From: JBOGVZ01 sp050692985
GTDB lineage: Bacteria > Actinomycetota > UBA4738 > CALAEC01
Direction of reading: 5' to 3'
Length of the DNA stretch: 10,698 nt
Assembly: GCA_050692985.1 (NCBI GenBank)
Contig: JBOGVZ010000017.1
Location: forward strand, 1 to 10,698
Below are positions 5,864-10,698 of this stretch, piece after piece; the first letter of the stretch is position 1; each line of letters starts with the position of its first letter. The notes below the pieces were generated by a model. It was given only the letters and a program-made list of their open reading frames with translations. It ran no database searches and was not told the DNA's origin. The position numbers were made by a program, and so were the translations under genes.

Positions 5864-7041
5864 GCGCGTTCCAGGACCACGGCCATGCCCTGCCCGCCGG
5901 AGATGCACAGGGCCACCAGGGCCAGTGACCCGCCGCGCTCACGCAGCTCGTAGGCGGCGGTGAGCACCAGGCGGGCCCCGGACATCCCGATGGGGTGGCC
6001 CAGGGCGATGGCCCCGCCCTTGGTGTTGAGGCGGTCGTGGTCCACCTTCAGCTCCCGGTCCACGGCAAGGACCTGGCCGGCGAAGGCCTCGTTGATCTCG
6101 ATGACGTCGAAGTCGGCCACCTGGAGGCCGGTCCGCTCCAATACCTTCTGGACCGCGGGGACCACCCCGATCCCCATGTAGGCCGGGTCCACCCCCGCGG
6201 AAGCGGCGGCTACCACGCGGGCCAGCGGCTCCCGCCCCTCGGCCGTGGCCCGGGACTCCGACATCAGCACCAGGGCGGCGGCGCCGTCGGTGATCCCGCT
6301 GGCGTTCCCCGCGGTCACGGTGCCGTCCTCGGCGAACACCGGCGGGAGCTTGGCCAGGGACTCGAGGGTGGTGTCGGGGCGGGGATGCTCGTCCTCCGTA
6401 ACCGCGGTCACCTGGCCCTTCCGGCCGGTGACCTCCACGGCCACGATCTCCTTCGACCGCCGCTCCTTCCCGTCCTCGGCCTTGCGCTGGCTGGCCTGGG
6501 CGAACTCGTCCTGCTCCTCCCGGGGGATGCCGTACTTCCGGGCCAGGTTTTCCGCGGTCTCGCCCATCACCAGGCCGCACAGGGGGTCCAGGAACCCGTC
6601 CCGGTACATGCCGTCGTGGACGGTGGCGTTTCCCATCCGGTACCCGAAGCGCATGCGGTCGAGGATGAAGGGCGTGCGGGTCATGTTCTCCATGCCCCCG
6701 GCCACGGCCACCTCGGTGGTCCCCAGGGCGATCTGGGCGGCGGCCATCTCCACGGCCTTCGTGCCCGAGCCGCAGGCCATGTTGACCGTGTACGCCGGGA
6801 CCTCCTGGGGGATCCCCGAGCGGTAGGCCACCTGCCTGGCGGTGTTGGGGCCGTTCCCGGCCTGCCGGGCGTGCCCGAACACGACCTCCTGCACCGCTGC
6901 GGCATCCACGCCGGCCCGTCGCATGGCCTCCCGGGCAGCGGTGATGCCCAGGTCCACGGTGGGGACCTCGGACAGCGTGCCCAGGAACTTGCCGACCGGC
7001 GTCCGCGCGCCCTCGAGGATGACCGCCCGCTCCACGGGCAC
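5860..7041 (-). CDS. Thiolase (acetyl-CoA C-acyltransferase)
   Basis: 393 residues, the standard thiolase length. The acyl-accepting nucleophile is Cys90 (VNMACGSGTKAVEMA), the active-site His is 349 (GGAIALGHPIGMSGAR), and the second catalytic Cys is 379 (CISGGQGMA). GGMENMTRTP, NASGITDGAAALVL and NEAFA are also intact, so it should be active. Thiolases either cleave 3-ketoacyl-CoA in beta-oxidation or condense two acetyl-CoA; the sequence alone does not settle the direction. The first start is GTG 7041, but GTG 7035, two codons later, lies 7 nt after a TACACT -10 element and could be the leaderless start. The gene follows the exonuclease fusion by 22 bp on the same strand and may be partly co-transcribed with it. 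Its stop overlaps the convergent VOC gene's stop. Confidence 0.95.
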   Translation of the reverse strand: MPVERAVILEGARTPVGKFLGTLSEVPTVDLGITAAREAMRRAGVDAAAVQEVVFGHARQAGNGPNTARQVAYRSGIPQEVPAYTVNMACGSGTKAVEMAAAQIALGTTEVAVAGGMENMTRTPFILDRMRFGYRMGNATVHDGMYRDGFLDPLCGLVMGETAENLARKYGIPREEQDEFAQASQRKAEDGKERRSKEIVAVEVTGRKGQVTAVTEDEHPRPDTTLESLAKLPPVFAEDGTVTAGNASGITDGAAALVLMSESRATAEGREPLARVVAAASAGVDPAYMGIGVVPAVQKVLERTGLQVADFDVIEINEAFAGQVLAVDRELKVDHDRLNTKGGAIALGHPIGMSGARLVLTAAYELRERGGSLALVALCISGGQGMAVVLERA

Positions 7042-7042
7042 C

Positions 7043-7048
7043 AGTGTA
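7043..7048 (-). promoter_or_regulatory. -10 element (TACACT) for the thiolase
   Basis: Read on the minus strand, TACACT runs 7048-7043 and ends 7 nt before GTG 7035. No Shine-Dalgarno precedes either candidate GTG. The element sits in the 22-bp gap after the exonuclease gene and would let the thiolase be expressed independently of SOS control. No clear -35. Confidence 0.45.
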
Positions 7049-7063
7049 GCGGCGCCCGGGGGG

Positions 7064-8686
7064 CTAGCGGCGGGCGGCCTGGAGACGGTGGCGGAGGCGG
7101 GCCAGGGCGGCGCCGCCGTCGATGGGCTCGGCGGGGGCGAGGTCGGCCGCTACCACCCGGGCTCCGGCCCCTGCCAGCCACGCCGCGGCGACCTTCACCT
7201 CGTCGGCGGCGTCCAGGGGGACCGGCAGGGGGAACCCCCGCTCGTCGCCCCGGCGCTCCAGGGCTCCGCCCCGGAAAGCGATGCGGCGCCCGTCGGCCTC
7301 GATGACCAGCCGGCCCCCGCCCACCAGCCAGGCGTCGGCCCGGGCCCGGGCCAGCGCGGGGACCAGGGCCTCCAGGCGGTCGCGAAGCAGGCCGGCCTCC
7401 TCGAACCGTTCCTGCTCCGCCAGCGAGCGCATCCTGGCCTCGAGCGCTTCGAGGAGCCCGCCCGGAGTGGAGAGGGCGGCGTGGAGGAACCGGACGAGCT
7501 CCTCGTAGCGCTCGGGGGTGACGCGGCCGTCGCAGGGGGCCACGCACCGGCCCAGGTCGGCCAGGGCGCAGGGGGCGAACCGGGTGGCGCGGCCCATCGA
7601 CCGGGTGCACCGGCGGATGGGCACGACCTCCTCCAGGGCCTCCTTCGCCAGCCGGGCCCGGGCGGCGCTGGCGAACGGCCCCAGATAGGCCCCGCGGCCC
7701 GAGGCCCGGCGCACCACCTTGAGCCGGGGCCAGGCCTCGTCGAGGTCGAGCTTGAGGTAGGCGTACCTCCGCCAGGCCTTCCCCCGACGGTTGTACCGGG
7801 GGTGGTGCTGGCGGATCATCCGGGCCTCCAGCACCAGGGCTTCCAGCTCGGAGGGACACGGGAGCGCCTCCACCGCCCCCGTCTCGCCCAGCAGGGCCTC
7901 GACCTTCTTGCGGCCGTCCCCGTAGAAGTACGAGCGCACCCGGGCTCGGATGTCCTTGGCCTTGCCCACGTACAGCACCTCTCCCGCCCCGGCGGGGGTG
8001 GGAGCCCGGCGGAACGCGTACACGCCGGGCGTGGTGGGGAGGTGGTCGGTCAGGCGGATCTTCGCGTAGTGAGGGTGTCCCCTGGCGCGAACCGCGCCGT
8101 GGAGGTCGGCCAGCGTGAGGATCCCCAGCCGGCCCCCCAGGTCGAGCAGCCCGTGGAGGACCTCGGCGCAGGCCTCGGCGTCCTCCAGTGCCCGGTGGGA
8201 GGGCTGGGCGGCGGTGCGGAAGAACTGGGCCAGCGTGTGGAGCCGGACGTTCGGCACATCCTGGGCCAGCACCCGCCGGGCCAGCCTGGCCGTGCACACC
8301 GGCGGCCCCTCGATGAGCTCGTAGCCCAGGCGGTCCAGGTCGTGGTTGAGGAAGCGGAAGTCGAACGAGGCGTTGTGGGCCACGAACACCGTGCCCCGCA
8401 GGAACTCGACCAGGGATGGGAGGGCGGCCTCGACCGGGGGAGCGTCGCGCACCAGCAGCTCGTCGATGCCGGTCAGGTGGGTGATGAACCGGGGGATGGG
8501 GACGCCGGGGTCCACCAGCGTGTGGAACGTCCCCAGCCGCTCGCCCCCCCGGTACTTGACCGCCCCGATCTCCGTGATCCGCGACCCGGGTGGCGCCCCA
8601 CCGGTGGTCTCCAGGTCCACGCAGGCGAAGGTGACATCCGCCAGCGGCACCCCCAGGTCCTCGAACGTGGCCTGCACGGCTCGCAA
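7064..8686 (-). CDS. DEDDh 3'-5' exonuclease fused to UvrC-like GIY-YIG / Fe-S / UVR half
   Basis: 540 residues in two parts. Residues 15-180 are a DnaQ-type exonuclease with all five DEDDh residues: D24 and E26 (DLETTGG), D109 (HNASFDF), H164 and D169 (SHRALEDA). Residues 213-300 are a GIY-YIG nuclease (GVY 221-223, YVG 239-241, catalytic Glu287, N299) like the UvrC N-terminus. C360, C373, C381 and C385 match the spacing of the UvrC 4Fe-4S ligands, and 411-440 resembles a UVR motif. The UvrC C-terminal RNase H-like nuclease and HhH domains are absent. The architecture is known in Actinobacteria (for example Rv2191-type proteins). It probably acts in DNA repair, incising and then trimming damaged strands. 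TTG 8686 has GGGGGG 8 nt upstream; GTG 8677 gives an N-terminus (MQATFEDLG) closer to homologues as I remember them. It has an SOS promoter. Confidence 0.9.
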   Translation of the reverse strand: MRAVQATFEDLGVPLADVTFACVDLETTGGAPPGSRITEIGAVKYRGGERLGTFHTLVDPGVPIPRFITHLTGIDELLVRDAPPVEAALPSLVEFLRGTVFVAHNASFDFRFLNHDLDRLGYELIEGPPVCTARLARRVLAQDVPNVRLHTLAQFFRTAAQPSHRALEDAEACAEVLHGLLDLGGRLGILTLADLHGAVRARGHPHYAKIRLTDHLPTTPGVYAFRRAPTPAGAGEVLYVGKAKDIRARVRSYFYGDGRKKVEALLGETGAVEALPCPSELEALVLEARMIRQHHPRYNRRGKAWRRYAYLKLDLDEAWPRLKVVRRASGRGAYLGPFASAARARLAKEALEEVVPIRRCTRSMGRATRFAPCALADLGRCVAPCDGRVTPERYEELVRFLHAALSTPGGLLEALEARMRSLAEQERFEEAGLLRDRLEALVPALARARADAWLVGGGRLVIEADGRRIAFRGGALERRGDERGFPLPVPLDAADEVKVAAAWLAGAGARVVAADLAPAEPIDGGAALARLRHRLQAARR

Positions 8687-8733
8687 CGCTAGAACCCCCC
8701 GGTGACACGGTTCCGCGGGCCGCGCGGAGCCCC

Positions 8734-8762
8734 AGGGTAGCCGAACACACGTTCGAGGTCAA
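8734..8762 (-). promoter_or_regulatory. Sigma-A-type promoter of the exonuclease/UvrC-like gene
   Basis: On the minus strand TTGACC (8762-8757) and TACCCT (8739-8734) are separated by exactly 17 bp. This is the best promoter match in the window. Transcription would start near 8727, giving a leader of about 40 nt to TTG 8686 or 50 nt to GTG 8677. The spacer is filled by a LexA box. Confidence 0.8.
8742..8755. promoter_or_regulatory. LexA / SOS box
   Basis: CGAACACACGTTCG is a perfect match to the Gram-positive SOS consensus CGAAC-N4-GTTCG; the 3' half also has the extra A of the actinobacterial form (GTTCGA). It lies entirely between the -35 and -10 of the minus-strand promoter, so LexA bound here should block RNA polymerase. 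It controls the leftward DNA-repair nuclease. The rightward gene starts 110 bp away behind a different -10, so it is a less likely target. Confidence 0.85.
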
Positions 8763-8781
8763 GAAGGGTTCTCCACCGGGG

Positions 8782-8821
8782 GGTCCGGCGCCCCCCCGCC
8801 CGGTCCGGCGCCCCCCCGCCC
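8782..8821. repeat. Two perfect tandem copies of a 20-bp GC-rich unit
   Basis: GGTCCGGCGCCCCCCCGCCC occurs at 8782-8801 and again at 8802-8821 without mismatch, followed by more C/G-rich sequence up to 8849. Each unit has a run of seven C. It lies between the SOS promoter and the -10 of the rightward zinc-ribbon gene. It looks like a replication-slippage duplication and could be length-variable. Confidence 0.9.
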
Positions 8822-8849
8822 GGGGCGAGCTTCCCCCCGGGCCCCCCCG

Positions 8850-8855
8850 TACAAT
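8850..8855 (+). promoter_or_regulatory. -10 element (TACAAT) for the zinc-ribbon / racemase operon
   Basis: TACAAT, five of six matches to TATAAT, ends 9 nt before GTG 8865, which lacks a Shine-Dalgarno. A leaderless transcript is likely. The -35 position (about 8827-8832, GAGCTT) is poor. Confidence 0.55.
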
Positions 8856-8864
8856 CAGGCCGCT

Positions 8865-9101
8865 GTGGAAGAGCGGTCGAGGTCCGGCGGGCGAACCAGG
8901 TTGCGGTGCACGCAGTGCGGCAACCTGACCAGGTTCGACGTGGTCGAATGGCGCCGGACGAAGGGCTTCTTCCACTACACCCTCGGCGGCGACCTCTCCG
9001 TGGAAGACGAGGAGACCCTCGAGTTCGAGCGCGAACGGATCACGTGCCGGTGGTGCGGCTCTTCCGAGCACGTCGAGGAAGTGCCCGTGGAGGATGGCTG
9101 A
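8865..9101 (+). CDS. Small zinc-ribbon protein (78 aa)
   Basis: 78 residues with two CxxC knuckles, C15-x2-C18 (LRCTQCGNLTRFDV) and C61-x2-C64 (ITCRWCGSS), separated by a 42-residue, strand-rich, acidic insert (RTKGFFHYTLGGDLSVEDEETLEFERE). This fits a zinc ribbon with a long central hairpin. I recognise it only as a conserved actinobacterial hypothetical type. The GTG start is placed by the leaderless -10 at 8850-8855 and by the small distance to the first knuckle. Its TGA directly abuts the GTG of the racemase-like gene (TGAGTG), so the two are co-translated; whether they are functionally linked is unknown. Confidence 0.75.
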   Translation: MEERSRSGGRTRLRCTQCGNLTRFDVVEWRRTKGFFHYTLGGDLSVEDEETLEFERERITCRWCGSSEHVEEVPVEDG

Positions 9102-10265
9102 GTGGCCGGCCCCCTGGCCGGTACCGTCGTCCTCGACCTGACCCGCCTGCTGCCCGGGAACTACGGCACGCTGCTGCTGGCCGACCTCGGCGCGGACGTC
9201 ATCAAGGTCGAGGAGCCCGCCCGCGGCGACTACATCCGGTGGACACCGCCGATGGTGGACGGGGAGGGAGCGATCCACCGGGCCCTCAACCGGGGCAAGC
9301 GATCGGTCACGCTGAACCTCAAGGATCCCGAGGGGGCCGAGCTGCTGCGTCGGCTGGCCGAGGGGGCCGACGCGCTCATCGAGTCGTTCCGACCCGGGGT
9401 GACGGATCGCCTGGGCGTGGGGTTCCGGGCGCTCTCCGAGCGCAATCCCCGCCTGGTGTACTGCGCCATCACCGGGTACGGGCAGGACGGGCCGTACCGG
9501 GACCGGGTGGGCCACGACATCAACTACATCGGGTACGCGGGGCTCCTGCACGCCACCGGGTGGCCGGACGGCGGCCCGGTGCTCCCGGCGGTGCAGGTGG
9601 GGGACTTCGGCGGGGGGATGGCCGCCGCGCTGGGGACCGTGGCCGCGGTGGCGGAGGCGCGGCTGACCGGCCGGGGCAGGTTCGTGGACGTCTCGATGCT
9701 GGACGTGGTGGCCTCGTGGCTGGCGGTGGTGATGGGCTGGTACCTGGCCACGGGACGGGCCCCCCCTCGGGGAGGCATGCCGCTGTCCGGGGGGCTGGCC
9801 TGCTACCGCGTGTACCGGGCGGGAGACGGCAAGCACCTGGCCGTGGGAGCGCTGGAGCCGCAGTTCTGGCGGGCCCTGTGCCGGGCCCTGGGCGTGCCCG
9901 AGCTGGTCGACGAGCACTACGCCCCCCCCGAGCGCCAGGAGCAGATGGCCGCCCGGCTCCAGGAGGTCTTCGCCACCCGTCCCAGGGATGAGTGGGTGGC
10001 GGAGCTGGCGCACCTGGAGGCGTGTGTGGGTCCGGTGAACGACGTGGCCGAGGCGGTGGGGGATCCCCAGGTGCTCCACCGGCGGCTGCTGGCGGAGGCG
10101 GGGGGGCGTCCGGTCGGCCCCGGCCCGGCGGTGAAGCTCTCGGACCTGGATCCGGGAGAGCTGGCGCCGGCGCCCGGCCTGGGGGAGCACACGGCCGAGG
10201 TGCTGGAAGGGCTGGGGATCCCCCCCGACGACCTTCGGTCGCTCCGCGCCCGGGGGGTCGTCTGA
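9102..10265 (+). CDS. Alpha-methylacyl-CoA racemase-like (CaiB/BaiF CoA-transferase fold) enzyme
   Basis: 387 residues of the family III CoA-transferase (CaiB/BaiF) superfamily: PLAGTVVLDLTRLLPGNY, ADLGADVIKVEEP, LNLKDPEGAELLRRL, SFRPGV and YCAITGYGQDGPYRD. The three catalytic residues of Mycobacterium tuberculosis Mcr (His126, Asp156, Glu241) are present with near-identical spacing as H138 (GHDINYIGYAG), D168 (VGDFGGGM) and E252 (LEPQFW). This favours an alpha-methylacyl-CoA racemase over a CoA-transferase. It would invert 2-methyl-branched acyl-CoAs so that they can enter beta-oxidation, in the cytoplasm. The GTG at 9102 has GGAGG (9089-9093) 8 nt upstream and follows the previous stop with no gap. 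The thiolase and acyl-CoA dehydrogenase elsewhere in the window would fit the same pathway. Confidence 0.92.
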   Translation: MAGPLAGTVVLDLTRLLPGNYGTLLLADLGADVIKVEEPARGDYIRWTPPMVDGEGAIHRALNRGKRSVTLNLKDPEGAELLRRLAEGADALIESFRPGVTDRLGVGFRALSERNPRLVYCAITGYGQDGPYRDRVGHDINYIGYAGLLHATGWPDGGPVLPAVQVGDFGGGMAAALGTVAAVAEARLTGRGRFVDVSMLDVVASWLAVVMGWYLATGRAPPRGGMPLSGGLACYRVYRAGDGKHLAVGALEPQFWRALCRALGVPELVDEHYAPPERQEQMAARLQEVFATRPRDEWVAELAHLEACVGPVNDVAEAVGDPQVLHRRLLAEAGGRPVGPGPAVKLSDLDPGELAPAPGLGEHTAEVLEGLGIPPDDLRSLRARGVV

Positions 10266-10308
10266 TCCCGGCTCACGAGGGCCGGACGTCGATGTCACAG
10301 GGGCCCGC

Positions 10309-10334
10309 TAGGCTCCGGGTCCGTGGTTGGAGCC
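10309..10334 (+). promoter_or_regulatory. Candidate -10 with overlapping inverted repeat
   Basis: TAGGCT (10309-10314) is a TANNNT -10 about 37 nt before GTG 10351. It overlaps a perfect inverted repeat, GGCTCC (10311-10316) and GGAGCC (10329-10334) with a 12-base gap, which could be an operator across the start of transcription. No convincing -35 is visible. Confidence 0.35.
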
Positions 10335-10350
10335 GACCGAAGGAGGCCCC

Positions 10351-10572
10351 GTGCGGATCGACTGCAACGAATGTGCCATGCAGGGCACCGAACAGTGCCG
10401 GGACTGCGTCGTCACGTTCATCCTCGACCGGGAGGACGGGCCGGTCGTGGTGGACGCGGACGAGGCCAGGGCGCTCCGCCGCCTGGGGGAGGCCGGGCTG
10501 GTCCCCCTCCTGCGGCTTACCCCGAAGCCCGCGGACCCCGAACCACCGCCCACGAAGGAGGCCACCGGATGA
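10351..10572 (+). CDS. Small four-Cys putative metal-binding protein (73 aa)
   Basis: 73 residues. C5-x2-C8 and C16-x2-C19 in MRIDCNECAMQGTEQCRDCVVTFILD form a compact four-cysteine site at the extreme N-terminus, probably zinc or possibly an iron-sulfur cluster. An acidic middle (REDGPVVVDADEARALRRLGEAGLVPLL) and a Pro-rich disordered tail follow. It resembles small conserved actinobacterial proteins of unknown role. I chose GTG 10351 because AAGGAGG (10340-10346) precedes it; an in-frame TTG at 10327 would place that sequence inside the gene. The C-terminal codons carry a second AAGGAGG that serves the overlapping 7-codon frame. Confidence 0.75.
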   Translation: MRIDCNECAMQGTEQCRDCVVTFILDREDGPVVVDADEARALRRLGEAGLVPLLRLTPKPADPEPPPTKEATG

Positions 10573-10592
10573 CCAGTAGCGTCCGTCAATAG
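10569..10592 (+). CDS. Possible 7-codon micro-ORF (MTSSVRQ)
   Basis: An ATG overlaps the stop of the 73-aa gene (ATGA) and lies 7 nt after a perfect AAGGAGG (10555-10561), which is an ideal ribosome-binding site. Translation would give only MTSSVRQ before TAG. It may be a leader peptide for a gene beyond the window, a translational sink, or the 5' remnant of a frameshifted or degraded downstream gene. There is no codon-bias evidence at this length. Confidence 0.4.
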   Translation: MTSSVRQ

Positions 10593-10698
10593 GCAGTAGG
10601 CACTCCCTGCTCTCCATGGCCTCCCCGGTCTTCCGAGGATGGCGAACAAGCCCTCACCTTGAGGGCCGGAGAGCCTGGTGGTTCTCGGTCAGCCGATC
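10593..10698. other. Non-coding tail with hairpins
   Basis: No recognisable gene. A perfect 7-bp stem, GCCCTCA (10650-10656) and TGAGGGC (10660-10666) with loop CCT, is followed by a second imperfect stem, CCGGAGA (10667-10673) with TCTCGG near 10684-10689. A frame open from ATG 10616 to the right edge (27 codons, MASPVFRGW...) lacks a Shine-Dalgarno and the usual third-position G/C bias. The stretch may be the structured leader of a gene outside the window. Confidence 0.4.

Noticed and set aside
8678..8691. Leaderless -10 (TAGCGT) before GTG 8677
   Set aside because: It fits the leaderless spacing (8 nt), but the TTGACC-N17-TACCCT promoter with the LexA box gives a stronger explanation, so it was not counted as an independent example.
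6842..8692. 616-codon plus-strand open frame
   Set aside because: It lies entirely antisense to the well-supported exonuclease/UvrC-like gene and part of the thiolase; composition is low complexity.
8684..8714. ECF-type promoter (GGAAC ... CGTT) upstream of the exonuclease gene
   Set aside because: Spacing between GGAAC (8714-8710) and CGTT (8688-8685) is 21 bp, too long for known ECF promoters; the SOS promoter upstream is far better.
10268..10285. CCGGC / GCCGG hairpin after the racemase gene as a terminator
   Set aside because: Only 5 bp with an 8-base loop and no T tract; expected by chance in GC-rich DNA.
6681..10298. Very long minus-strand open frame (1205 codons)
   Set aside because: It is out of phase with the thiolase and exonuclease and antisense to the racemase gene, with low-complexity Gly/Pro/Arg/Ala composition.
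10327..10350. Upstream TTG start for the 73-aa Cys protein
   Set aside because: It would bury a perfect AAGGAGG inside the gene; GTG 10351 directly after that site is the better start.
10635..10680. Possible riboswitch (GAGGATGG... resembled the fluoride motif at first glance)
   Set aside because: The conserved downstream fluoride-riboswitch segments are absent, and I could not match glycine, SAM-IV, guanidine or cobalamin patterns either.
10616..10698. Partial gene starting MASPVFRGW at the right edge
   Set aside because: No Shine-Dalgarno, weak codon bias and overlap with hairpins; too short to support.

Overview
The window looks like chromosomal DNA of a GC-rich Actinomycetota bacterium, probably an uncultured or deep-branching lineage. 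The evidence is strong G/C bias at third codon positions, frequent GTG starts, TANNNT-type -10 elements very close to start codons, an SOS box of the Gram-positive/actinobacterial type (CGAAC-N4-GTTCG), a DEDDh exonuclease fused to a UvrC-like GIY-YIG half (an architecture known from Actinobacteria), and a PPOX-class protein resembling the mycobacterial Rv0121 group. I see no insertion sequence, phage gene, CRISPR array, tRNA or rRNA, so this reads as ordinary core or shell genome rather than a mobile island.

Layout. Positions 1-234 hold no convincing gene but contain several short inverted repeats and a possible promoter for a 60-residue CCCH zinc protein (235-417). That gene converges, with a 3-bp gap, on an AidB-like acyl-CoA dehydrogenase (421-2016, minus). 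A compact shared promoter region near 2004-2028 separates the dehydrogenase from a rightward series: a PPOX-class flavin/F420 protein (2026-2445), a degenerate receiver-domain protein (2453-2860), a zinc-ribbon protein (2857-3144), a DUF72/YecE protein (3154-4053), a 66-residue unknown (4050-4250), a 35-residue single-pass membrane protein (4267-4374), an ornithine cyclodeaminase/mu-crystallin family protein (4384-5376) and a VOC/glyoxalase-fold protein (5447-5863). The VOC gene shares its stop region (CTAG) with a convergent thiolase (5860-7041, minus). Upstream of the thiolase on the same strand is the exonuclease/UvrC-like fusion (7064-8686). Rightward from about 8850 come a zinc-ribbon protein (8865-9101), an alpha-methylacyl-CoA racemase-like family III CoA-transferase fold protein (9102-10265), a 73-residue Cys-rich protein (10351-10572) and a 7-codon reading frame (10569-10592). 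The last 100 bases hold hairpins but no clear gene.

How the genes fit together. The acyl-CoA dehydrogenase-like protein, thiolase and racemase-like protein fit catabolism of (branched) acyl-CoAs, although they are in separate transcription units and the first may instead be a stress or DNA-protection flavoprotein like AidB. The best regulatory signal is on the minus strand at 8734-8762: a -35 TTGACC and a -10 TACCCT separated by exactly 17 bp, with a perfect LexA/SOS box filling the spacer. This predicts that the exonuclease/GIY-YIG protein is DNA-damage inducible, which parallels E. coli Cho, an SOS-induced UvrC homologue. Four unrelated small Cys-rich proteins, and a recurring -10 element 7-9 nt before start codons (predicted leaderless transcripts), are the other notable patterns.
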